Shown here: piece by piece, positions 1-7,900 of the stretch | Numbering within the stretch: the first letter of the stretch is position 1 | Layout: every line of letters starts with the position of its first letter | Assembly: GCA_049608225.1 (NCBI GenBank) | Contig: JBMYXI010000064.1 | Location: 1-20,156 of the forward strand | Reading direction: 5' to 3' | DNA: 20,156 nucleotides | DNA from: Parashewanella sp049608225 | Lineage (GTDB): Bacteria; Pseudomonadota; Gammaproteobacteria; Enterobacterales; Shewanellaceae | Made by a program: the position numbers and the translations under genes | Notes under the pieces: model-generated | Told to the model about the DNA's origin: nothing | What the model saw: only the letters and a program-made list of their open reading frames with translations | Database searches by the model: none

Positions 1-172
1 TGCCAATTTTAGGCTGTAACAAATCAAAAAGTCTTTAATTGGGAACGCCCTCTAGGGTTGTGTTAAGCAAATTTAATGAAAGAATCACCTATTTCTAATT
101 ACCTCTACAGCACTATGAGATAACATCAGAATATTGAAATATGCAAAATATTCGAAATATCAAGGTTAACAT
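1..172. other. Intergenic leader, no gene seen
   Basis: No convincing coding frame or RNA gene is seen in these first bases. The stretch is AT-rich. It presumably holds the promoter of the 393-aa gene starting at 173, but no clear -35/-10 pair stands out. A short AAGG at 162-165, seven bases before the ATG at 173, is the likely ribosome binding site. Confidence 0.4.
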
Positions 173-1354
173 ATGGCTCCATCAGGTTCTGGCAATTTGA
201 CATATACTGTATTAGATTGGAGTTGGCGAGGCGCGACTTCTCCATCTCTACCGAGTTATTCTTCTGTAGACCCAGACCCAAACTCAGCGAAGCAGAGTGA
301 GAATGACTATTCTGATGGCGTTAGCCAAGCCGCTTCTGCTCCGCCATTCTCTCCCAGTATGGTCTATGATAATCCACCCCCCATAGCGTTACATCCACAA
401 GTAGCTCAATCGACTGCCCGAACACTAAAGCCTAAAAACACCCCCTTAGAAGAGGAATTAAAAGATTTCTTAAAGGCACTGTTAAATGATCAAGACGCTG
501 CTACAACAAAAGGTAACTCGTCAACAGCTACAGCAGCTCAACAACAGTATTATAAATTCAGACAATCAGTCTCTAATTCCCACCTATTAACTGAATTAGC
601 TAAACAACAACTATTAAGTCTTGCAAAAATGTCTTTTGATGCATTGGCATTAAAACAACATGAGATTGAATTCAACCCCTCTGCTGCAATGCATAACCTT
701 TTAACCTCAAAATGGTCTCAAAAAGCGCACTTAACTCAGTCAGAAATTGCGTTTACTGAATTGATGAGGTTTGCTAAGTTACAGGTGATGCCAAATGCAA
801 AACGGCAGGTGATTAGTGCTCAATGTATACGTTCTGCGCTAAGAGGACTTGACTTTAACAACACAACATTCAAAGCGAATAGTGGCAAGATATTACAAAT
901 ACTCACAATGCTCCCTAGTGCAGTTTCTGAGCCAGATCTACGATTAAGGATGGAAGACCTCATTCAGGCTTTTACTGCTTGCTCCCCAATGACTTTAACT
1001 AGAGAATTAATTACCTGTCAATTGAACCACGTTATTGCGAGTTCACGTTTTTCATCCAAGACGAGTACACCTGTAAATGGAACAGGAAGTGATTCAAGCT
1101 CAAATCCGCTTAGTCACGAATTTAAATTGCCTTCAATTCCAACTCCCCCCCCTGATTCAATGGCATCATCTCCTTCTGTAGTCAAAACGAAACCATCAAG
1201 AAGAAATCAACATTCGTCATCGGGTGGAATGATGCAAATGCAACGCCCAAAATCAAAAGAAAATAGTTTACCGCCAGCACCTCCTCCGATACACAACGAA
1301 GATATAAATGTCGATGATCTTCAAAGAAGACTTGATGAATTAAGAAAACGTTAA
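173..1354 (+). CDS. Unknown protein with disordered ends and MIM1-like C-terminal helix
   Basis: 393-aa protein with no family I recognise. There is no signal peptide and no membrane segment. Residues 1-85 are rich in Ser, Pro, Asp and Asn and look disordered. Residues about 88-290 look helical, with Leu/Ala/Gln-rich segments. Residues about 291-374 are again Ser/Pro/Thr-rich, with PTPPP and PPAPPP runs. The last 19 residues form a charged amphipathic helix, DINVDDLQRRLDELRKR. This helix fits the MIT-interacting motif (MIM1) pattern D/E-L-x-x-R-L-x-x-L-K/R (D382, L383, R386, L387, L390, R391). In eukaryotic ESCRT-III proteins and IST1 such a helix likewise ends the chain after a disordered linker. 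The ATG at 173 has AAGG seven bases upstream. A hairpin follows the stop codon. A host-directed or predator-directed effector is possible, but unproven. The gene is confident; its function is unknown. Confidence 0.8.
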   Translation: MAPSGSGNLTYTVLDWSWRGATSPSLPSYSSVDPDPNSAKQSENDYSDGVSQAASAPPFSPSMVYDNPPPIALHPQVAQSTARTLKPKNTPLEEELKDFLKALLNDQDAATTKGNSSTATAAQQQYYKFRQSVSNSHLLTELAKQQLLSLAKMSFDALALKQHEIEFNPSAAMHNLLTSKWSQKAHLTQSEIAFTELMRFAKLQVMPNAKRQVISAQCIRSALRGLDFNNTTFKANSGKILQILTMLPSAVSEPDLRLRMEDLIQAFTACSPMTLTRELITCQLNHVIASSRFSSKTSTPVNGTGSDSSSNPLSHEFKLPSIPTPPPDSMASSPSVVKTKPSRRNQHSSSGGMMQMQRPKSKENSLPPAPPPIHNEDINVDDLQRRLDELRKR

Positions 1355-1360
1355 ATTATT

Positions 1361-1382
1361 AAATGAAACATGAGTTTCATTT
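1361..1382 (+). terminator. Hairpin terminator after the 393-aa gene
   Basis: Perfect 9-bp inverted repeat AAATGAAAC / GTTTCATTT with loop ATGA, seven bases after the stop codon. The right arm ends in TTTT and more T-rich sequence follows. The stem is AT-rich and so weak, but the placement suits a rho-independent terminator. Confidence 0.5.
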
Positions 1383-1529
1383 TCTGTTTCAATAACAAAT
1401 TAAATGCAGTTTTATTTCAATTGGCTGGGTAGATACAACAAAAGCAAAGCACAAAACCTTTGTTCTAGATCACATTTATTACATCTACATATCAAACCTA
1501 TCAAACATATTTAAAATAATCACATCAAA

Positions 1530-1570
1530 TTGACATAAGTCAATTCGATAAAACCACTATTGACTATTCT
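1530..1570 (+). promoter_or_regulatory. DNR/FNR-type box and nirK promoter
   Basis: TTGACATAAGTCAA at 1530-1543 is a perfect TTGAC-N4-GTCAA palindrome, close to the FNR/DNR consensus TTGAT-N4-ATCAA. A -10-like TATTCT lies at 1565-1570. A transcript starting near 1577-1578 would put the box centre (1536.5) at about -41, the class II activating position for FNR-family proteins. The leader would be about 83 nt. A weaker related sequence, TTGTTCTAGATCAC, lies at 1460-1473. A DNR-like regulator is encoded at 9244. No other gene is seen in the 306 bases between 1355 and 1660. Confidence 0.7.
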
Positions 1571-1660
1571 ACAGCCAACGCACGAAATGGCGCCTGCGAT
1601 ACTTAAGAGCGTTATCGTGTTCCCCGGTAGATAAAATATTAGTAATAGTTGGAGCAAATT

Positions 1661-2833
1661 ATGGATAAGAAAAATAGCGCTGCTCAAAATGATGTAAACA
1701 CAGAGCGTCGTAACTTCTTAGGTGGTTCAGTTGGTGTCGGTATTGTAGGTGCAGGTTTAGCTGCTGGTTTAGTTTCAACTTCCGCTTCAGCTAAGCATCC
1801 TACTAAAAAAGATCGCATGGCCAATTACACTGCGGATCAACTTGAACGTGTAAAGCAAGAGTTAGTTCCACCACCATTCGTACCAAAGCATGATCAAGTC
1901 GCGAAAGGTAAACCAAAAGTTATCGAAGTCACCCTAACCGTTGAAGAGAAACAAGTTGAGCTTGAAAACGGTGTTAAAGCTTGGGTGAGTGCCTTTAATG
2001 GCAGTGTTCCTGGTCCATTGATTGTTTGTCACCAACACGATTACATTGAATTAACGCTTAAAAATCCATCAACCAATGCGCTTGCTCACAATATTGATTT
2101 ACATGCTTCTACAGGTGCATTGGGCGGCGGTGAATTAACCTTGGTTTCTCCTGGTGAAGAAGTGACCTTCCGCTTTAAAGCTACTAAGGTTGGCACCTTT
2201 GTTTATCACTGTGCACCGGGCGGCATCATGATCCCTTGGCACGTAGCTATGGGCATGGCAGGTGCTATCATGGTTCTACCTCGTGCAGGCCTTAAAGACG
2301 GTCACGGTAATCCAATTACTTATGACAAAGCTTATTATGTTGGTGAACAAGACTTCTACGTACCAACCGACAAAAACGGTAAGTACAAAACCTATGACAC
2401 AGTCACAGCCAGCATGGGTGACACCTTAGAAGTAATGAAAACCTTAACCCCTTCTCACATCGTCTTTAACGGTAAAGTCGGCGCACTTACAGGTAAAAAT
2501 GCAATGACGGCAAAAGTGGGTGAAACGGTTCTATTTATCCACTCACAACCAAACCGTGATACACGCCCACACATCATTGGTGGACACGGTGATTATGTAT
2601 GGCCAACAGGTTCATTTAATGATGCGCCGCAAACTGATCTAGAAACTTGGGGGATCCCAGGTGGTTGTACAGGTGCAGCAATTTACACCTTCTTACAACC
2701 CGGTTTGTACGCCTATGTTAATCACAACTTGATTGAAGCCATTATGAAAGGCGCGGCAGGTCACATTAAAGTTGATGGTGAGTGGGACGACAACCTAATG
2801 GTTCAACTTAAGAAGCCTCACAAAATGAGTTAA
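1661..2833 (+). CDS. nirK: Copper-containing nitrite reductase NirK (NO-forming)
   Basis: Periplasmic homotrimeric enzyme that reduces nitrite to nitric oxide in denitrification. The 390-aa chain has two cupredoxin domains (about 85-210 and 220-375). All ligands are visible. Type 1 copper: H143, C184, H194, M199. Type 2 copper: H148, H183, H355. Catalytic residues: D146 (in HNIDLH) and H304 (in RPHIIGGHG). The motifs match the classical (class I) NirK group. The N-terminus has a twin-arginine motif, ERRNFLGG (R16, R17), and a Gly/Ala-rich hydrophobic segment, so export folded through Tat is expected. I chose the ATG at 1661 because GGAG lies six bases before it; a TTG at 1649 in the same frame has no such site. 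Expression is probably controlled by the FNR/DNR box at 1530. A strong terminator follows, then copper-chaperone genes on the same strand. No nitric oxide reductase gene is in the window. Confidence 0.97.
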   Translation: MDKKNSAAQNDVNTERRNFLGGSVGVGIVGAGLAAGLVSTSASAKHPTKKDRMANYTADQLERVKQELVPPPFVPKHDQVAKGKPKVIEVTLTVEEKQVELENGVKAWVSAFNGSVPGPLIVCHQHDYIELTLKNPSTNALAHNIDLHASTGALGGGELTLVSPGEEVTFRFKATKVGTFVYHCAPGGIMIPWHVAMGMAGAIMVLPRAGLKDGHGNPITYDKAYYVGEQDFYVPTDKNGKYKTYDTVTASMGDTLEVMKTLTPSHIVFNGKVGALTGKNAMTAKVGETVLFIHSQPNRDTRPHIIGGHGDYVWPTGSFNDAPQTDLETWGIPGGCTGAAIYTFLQPGLYAYVNHNLIEAIMKGAAGHIKVDGEWDDNLMVQLKKPHKMS

Positions 2834-2851
2834 TGCTTTGTTCCTAAGCAA

Positions 2852-2886
2852 CAGGCGTACACAGCTGCGTTGTACGCCTGATTTTT
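2852..2886 (+). terminator. Strong intrinsic terminator after nirK
   Basis: Perfect 10-bp stem CAGGCGTACA / TGTACGCCTG (2852-2861 and 2871-2880) with a 9-nt loop, followed directly by ATTTTT. It is GC-rich with a proper T-run. It should end or attenuate the nirK transcript before the gene at 2920. Confidence 0.85.
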
Positions 2887-2919
2887 CTAGGAGTTAATTA
2901 CAACTTAAGGAGACCAACC

Positions 2920-3762
2920 ATGCGCTTTATCTCCTCGATTCCTTGTTTGATTTTCAGCCTTTTTTTTGTTGCAGTAGCTCAGGTTCAGGCTGTTGAGACA
3001 AAGATAGACTATCAACTTCAAGGAGCGGTTTATCAATGGTTTGGTCTGCTTGATCAATCAAACCAAGCGATAACAACGAAAAATAGCCAAAAAGTCATCA
3101 AGCACCTAAATCAAAAAGGTGCACATCACCTACTCAGCATTACCACTGTAGATCGCTACCCTTCTACTACCGAAGTTGAAGTAGAACTCGAATTTTTACC
3201 TAAGCCAAGCAGAGCAGACGAAGAAATACACGGTCACTACGTCATTCAAACCCTGTTGATCAATCCTGTTACTGGCGAGGTTTCTAGGTCTGATATTTTG
3301 CAAAATGATATTGACGACTTTACCTCAAGATTTCGCTCATCAAGTGATAACAACTTAATCAAGGGCTTTTTATATCATTGGACACAACTACTTGATAACG
3401 CCAGCGTAGCTAACACTGACCAACCATTACAGGTAAAAAACGTTACAACAAACACTCGATTTAATTCTGAAGAAAGAAATCTATCAGTCCAAGACTATAT
3501 TGCTCAGCTGCAAACCTTAAATGCACAAAGTAGTCGCAGAGCCATTAAATACCTAAAGATCACCCCAGCACAAGCGCCACATACTTTCACTGTTGATTAT
3601 CAATATCAATGGAACTTGGTCAATCAAGATGGTGAACCAGAGTTAGCTCAAATCGGGGTAACCATTAAAGTTATGGTCAAAAACGGTCAGGTGCTCGTTC
3701 AGGAATATAAAGCGAATTATTTACCACCAGTTACCGATTTAGGCGCAGAAATTCGCTGTTAA
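2920..3762 (+). CDS. Secreted two-domain protein in the nirK copper cassette
   Basis: 280-aa protein that I do not recognise as a named family. Residues 1-24 are a Sec signal peptide (hydrophobic core, probable cleavage after VQA), so the mature protein is periplasmic or secreted. The mature part has two halves. Each opens with a similar helix (AVYQWFGLLDQ near 36-46, FLYHWTQLLDN near 150-160) and ends in alternating beta-strand-like segments. This suggests a tandem NTF2/SnoaL-like fold, but that is inference. The second half has a short insert and ends in a Cys. There is no CxxC or His-rich metal site. The ATG at 2920 has a strong AAGGAGA six bases upstream. Its stop directly abuts the next gene's Shine-Dalgarno region, so it is cotranscribed with the SCO and PCu(A)C genes. 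A role in NirK or copper-protein maturation is suggested by context only. Confidence 0.85.
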   Translation: MRFISSIPCLIFSLFFVAVAQVQAVETKIDYQLQGAVYQWFGLLDQSNQAITTKNSQKVIKHLNQKGAHHLLSITTVDRYPSTTEVEVELEFLPKPSRADEEIHGHYVIQTLLINPVTGEVSRSDILQNDIDDFTSRFRSSSDNNLIKGFLYHWTQLLDNASVANTDQPLQVKNVTTNTRFNSEERNLSVQDYIAQLQTLNAQSSRRAIKYLKITPAQAPHTFTVDYQYQWNLVNQDGEPELAQIGVTIKVMVKNGQVLVQEYKANYLPPVTDLGAEIRC

Positions 3763-3777
3763 TTGGGAGAGTCAATC

Positions 3778-4419
3778 ATGAAATATATAATTAAATCTAT
3801 CTCGTTTTCAATGATGTTTTTGTGTGTCTTAATCATTAGCACTTCATTTTCGGCTTCAGCTAAAATGCCCATTCTAAAAGGCATTGGCGGCGACTTTACC
3901 CTTGCCAGTACTAAAGGTGGCGAAGTCAGTTTGTCTGATTATAAAGGCAAAGTGGTATTAATGTTTTTTGGTTACACCAATTGCGCAGATATTTGCCCAA
4001 CGACAATGGCGCACGTAAGTCAAATGATGAGAAAGCTGACACCAGAGCAAAAAGCGCAGGTACAAGTATTGTTTATTAGCTTTGACAGTGAGTATGATAC
4101 CCCTAAGCACTTGAATAAGTACTTGAGCTACTTTGATCCTAGCTTTATTGGTTTGGTTGACTCACAAGATAAAATCGATCATGTTGCTAAGCTTTACAGT
4201 GCTGAATTTGCAAAACTTGCCGATTCAAAAGTCACCACTGAATTTAAAAAACTCAGTGTTGAAGACAAAAACGCCCCTAAACGTAAAGGTTACCTTTATA
4301 CCCATTCAGCGAAAATATTCGTCATTGATGGCAAAAGTCGAGTTCGAGGTTTCTTTTATACAGGTACACCCATATCAGAAATGCGTGAGCAAGTCATTGA
4401 ACTGCTTGAAAGCAAATAA
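3778..4419 (+). CDS. SCO1/SenC family thiol-disulfide copper chaperone
   Basis: 213-aa thioredoxin-fold protein of the SCO1/SenC/PrrC family, which binds copper and reduces or metallates the CuA site of cytochrome c oxidase; some members serve other cuproenzymes. The N-terminal hydrophobic segment (about 7-28) is a signal peptide or membrane anchor. The copper site is complete: C69 and C73 in the NCADICPT motif, and H176 in YTHSAKIF. The FDSEYDT segment near 102-108 corresponds to the family's DPxRDT. Between the active-site half and H176 there is a Lys-rich stretch (about 144-170) typical of family members with a longer loop. I chose the ATG at 3778 because GGGAGAG lies six bases upstream; an in-frame TTG at 3763 sits inside this site. 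Its place between the 280-aa gene and the PCu(A)C gene points to copper delivery to NirK, to an oxidase, or to both. Confidence 0.93.
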   Translation: MKYIIKSISFSMMFLCVLIISTSFSASAKMPILKGIGGDFTLASTKGGEVSLSDYKGKVVLMFFGYTNCADICPTTMAHVSQMMRKLTPEQKAQVQVLFISFDSEYDTPKHLNKYLSYFDPSFIGLVDSQDKIDHVAKLYSAEFAKLADSKVTTEFKKLSVEDKNAPKRKGYLYTHSAKIFVIDGKSRVRGFFYTGTPISEMREQVIELLESK

Positions 4420-4443
4420 ACGAACTGTATTTAGGAGATAACA

Positions 4444-4908
4444 ATGCCAAAATCGTCATTAATAAGCAGTGTATTCGGGTTAGTAATCATGTTTATCAGT
4501 CAGATAGCTACTGCTGCTGACTTAATTATTGACAATGCATGGATCCGAGCCATGCCGCCGACCTCAAGAGTGATACCGATATATTTAACGATTAAAAACC
4601 CATCCGCCACAGCCAATGCTTTGATCAGTATAAGTAGCCCAAGAGGCTATGTTGAAGTGCATCAAACTATTATGGAAAACGGCATGATGAAAATGCAAGC
4701 TGTAGATGCCGTGCCAGTAACTGCCAACGGCGTTGCCAAACTTGAGCCTGCAGGTTACCACGGCATGATGATGAATTTTACTGACAGTGTACCAGCAAAG
4801 GGTGAGTCAGTACCCTTAACACTCAAGTTTAAAAATGGCGAAACCATATCAGTAAAAGCGAAAGTAAAAATGAGTGCCGACTCTGGTGGACATAATCACC
4901 ATCATTAG
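4444..4908 (+). CDS. pcuC: PCu(A)C periplasmic copper chaperone
   Basis: 154-aa secreted protein of the PCu(A)C (DUF461) family, which binds Cu(I) and passes it to cuproproteins together with SCO. A signal peptide ends near residue 25 (ATAADL). The copper-binding motif HX10MX21HXM is exact: H73, M84, H106 and M108. The chain ends in HNHHH, an extra metal-binding tail also found in some family members. AGGAG lies six bases before the ATG at 4444, 24 bases after the SCO gene stop, so the two are cotranscribed. In Neisseria a PCu(A)C-type protein (AccA) is needed to load copper into the nitrite reductase AniA, which supports a similar role here for NirK. The symbol pcuC is by family analogy. Confidence 0.93.
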   Translation: MPKSSLISSVFGLVIMFISQIATAADLIIDNAWIRAMPPTSRVIPIYLTIKNPSATANALISISSPRGYVEVHQTIMENGMMKMQAVDAVPVTANGVAKLEPAGYHGMMMNFTDSVPAKGESVPLTLKFKNGETISVKAKVKMSADSGGHNHHH

Positions 4909-4921
4909 CTTTAAAAACATA

Positions 4922-4956
4922 CTTTGTGGTACTTATCGAGTATAAGTATCACAAAG
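4922..4956 (-). terminator. Convergent hairpin terminator between pcuC and the 1364-aa gene
   Basis: 15-bp stem CTTTGTGGTACTTAT / ATAAGTATCACAAAG with one G-T mismatch and a 5-nt loop. The right arm covers the stop codon of the minus-strand gene (4949-4951). On the minus strand a run of five T follows after four bases, so it suits that gene best. On the plus strand it has an A-run before it and no T-run after, but may still slow transcription coming from pcuC. Confidence 0.6.
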
Positions 4957-7900
4957 AGAATACGCTTCGAGCGGGCAGGCGCGTTAATGTCACCTCATGA
5001 GGCTCCATATAAGACACTCTGCTTCTAAGCCTGAGTAATTCGCACACTTTAACTCTGTCTATGTTCTTGTTTTCCCAACGCTGAAAGATACTGATAATGG
5101 CTTTTTCTAACCCTAATTTGAACTTCTGCTCATCTTGACCAATTTGCTGCCAACGCCAAGTTCCCATATAGCAATTAAAAAGATAAACGTCCTCGACTTG
5201 CTCTTGACCATTTTTCCCCTTATCTAGCTTTCTTGTTTTCAAACAAAGTGTCATGGCATAGGGATAATCTTCAAGAATAATAACCTCTTGCTCTCTTAAC
5301 AAGGTCATCAGTGTTTCCATATCTAGCTGAGTACCTTGCGACTCACGAAATGTAGCGATTTGCGCTAAACTGTTACAAAGTTGACTTCCCAAAGCTTGTG
5401 ACTCTATCATTTTGATAGGTAATAACTCCCACTTTTTAGGCTCTGTTATTTGATGTGAAAACTGCATCGGATTATCGTGTTTGGTAGCAAAGTGAGCAAA
5501 CTCAATGGACATGCTATGTGCCTCACCACTTTTCAATTGACTATTTTCAACCTTCACTTGCTTCAGCCATAAGTTTTGATCATGTTTTTCAAAATCAGCA
5601 TCTAGACGAATATCAATAGGAAAATCTGGTTGAACTAGGATATGACTTGTCGTTGATGATGAGTTTGCCGCGACAGCTTGTTGCTTTGGTGTCGATTTAG
5701 TGGCTGGGTTGTCTCCTGCTAAGTAGATGACACGCTTAGAAATCTGAGCCATTTTTTGACTATACATACTTGACTCAGCCACTTTAAGAAACGCCATTAA
5801 ACAGGCATTTGTCGTACTCTCTCGCTCGATTTGTTCAGAGGTTATTTTTGTTAGTCTATTATTTTGATAATACTGCCTAATCAAACCAAATAATTCAGAG
5901 TCTGAGCTGCTACAAAATGAAACCCAAACTAAGGTATTTTTAGGTACCATTGCAAACAAGTCGGAGTTCGGTGCTTGCGCAACCTTTAGCGCAAGCTTGT
6001 CATAACGTTTAAGAATGTCAGCCAGTTGCTCAGGAGCAAGTTTCTTATAATAACCGGAAGTTGAGATAAGCAGAGCCGCATATTTAGGATCAGTTAATGC
6101 AAGTTGAGTCCAATGTTTTCCAGACAAGCCTCGTATTATCCAAGCAAAGTCATCCGTTAACCATTGATAAGCTCTATGAACCTCTGCATTGCAAAAACTC
6201 GTAATGAGTTTATCAAGGGTATCTGGAGTCAAGTCTCGACAAAAAGGGAATGACAATTTTTGCATTACATTATACAAAGCCCCTGTTGTCGCATAACCCG
6301 CCTGGTTTGAATAGTGATCAATAATCGTATCTAAAGCTTGTTCCACTGTGATGACATCGTGCTGAAGAAAAACCGCTTGAATGGCGTATGAACAGCTACA
6401 TAAATATAAACGTTCTCCTTCGGTAAGTTGCCATAATTGCTCTTGATACTGCTTGAATCTATCTGAATTTAATAGCGATGGAAACCGAGAAAATATGTGA
6501 AGTAATCTTGAAGGGCTTACTTCGTCACTAGCTAATTCCGCTTTCACGGACTCTATTGATTCAAATATTGACTGTTCTTGAGGATTAAGTTCTGGCCAAC
6601 GATGAAACAAACGTTGGCGCTCGGTCAGATTCAAGCTTGTACCACTTGAGTGCAATAAGTATTTTGCATCTTGTCGACGACAAAGGGCAAGTTCAAATCG
6701 TTTTGATGCCAATTGCTCCTCAGTAAACAATTCAGGAACATGAACCATAAGGCATGTAGTTTGAGGAATCTTAACACTCTCTTTTCTACTATGAAGAAGA
6801 GATGTCACTAGCTCAGTATGTTGAAGAATCACTTGTTCTTTGACTGCATTATTTTCACAGTTTAAGGCATTCAGCAATCGATTTTCAGTAACAATGTCAG
6901 GGTATAGACACAATAAAAAACAGTTGATTTCTGCGAAAAGCTGAAGCGATTGTGAATCGTATTTATGCATCCAAGACAAGATCTTTTTCACATTTTTCCG
7001 AGTCAAAGAGAGGTACTTAACCCCTGCAATCAGCTGTTGTTGTTCAGTCTCTGATAGCGATGTAACATCAAGTCCTTCAACCTCAGACCAAAGCCTTAGT
7101 GCCAAAACAGGCCAATTAGCCGCGACTTTCGCTCGCAACGAAACACAAATATTGAGTTGCTGCTTATGATTATGAGTTAAAAACTCTGTCGCTAATTCTT
7201 CATCAAGTTCACAAATACCAGCAAGCGCCTCTATCTCATTAATGTCTTTAATAGATAAGCGTTGAGAGATGGGTCGCCTCAACTGAGCATGATGCCGAGC
7301 AACTTGAAGTAAGGCTTCGGGAGACAAGTTGAACAAATCAATAATAATCATTGCGGTTCGCTTATCAGAGCGAATAGCAATATGAACAATATCAGGCTCG
7401 CTGTAAAATAAACGGTAGTCTTTTATTGACTCAATAACTTTATGGGACGGCTGTTTAGCAATAAGCAGCTCATGAGGCGATTGAACGAGCTTCATGGATT
7501 GCTGTTTCTCAAATTCTGGCAAAGTCACATCAGCTTGTTTGGCTTGCTTATCTAAGCCCCAAAAAACATCTGGCGTTGCTAAAGCGAATAAAGCTCTAAG
7601 ATCTTGCAGTAATTGCTGCTCGCATGCTTTAGGTAATCTAACCTTGTTAGCGCCTGTTGTGGCCTGCCTATACACCGCCAGTAGCAACATTATCGCTTCA
7701 GCTAATGCTGCCAATTGTAATTCTATTGTTTCATCTTGGCATATTAAATGAGATTGAGACGTTAGTTCAGAATCAAGTTCAAGTACTTCAAAGTCGTTTC
7801 CACGACTATGATAAACAACGCTTTGTTGAATTACTTTACAACACGTGGAGAATAAAGTTTCAATGTTAGCGGTATGCGTTCCTTCCAAACGTAGAAATGA

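Noticed and set aside
1649..1660. TTG start of nirK adding four residues (LEQI)
   Set aside because: The GGAG ribosome site at 1651-1654 lies within that extension, and ATG 1661 has the right spacing and gives the Tat motif near residue 16.
3763..3777. TTG start of the SCO gene
   Set aside because: The TTG overlaps its own Shine-Dalgarno sequence GGGAGAG; ATG 3778 has a good six-base spacing.
4133..4441. 102-residue open frame on the plus strand
   Set aside because: It overlaps the SCO gene in another frame, with no ribosome site or family features; it is a shadow.
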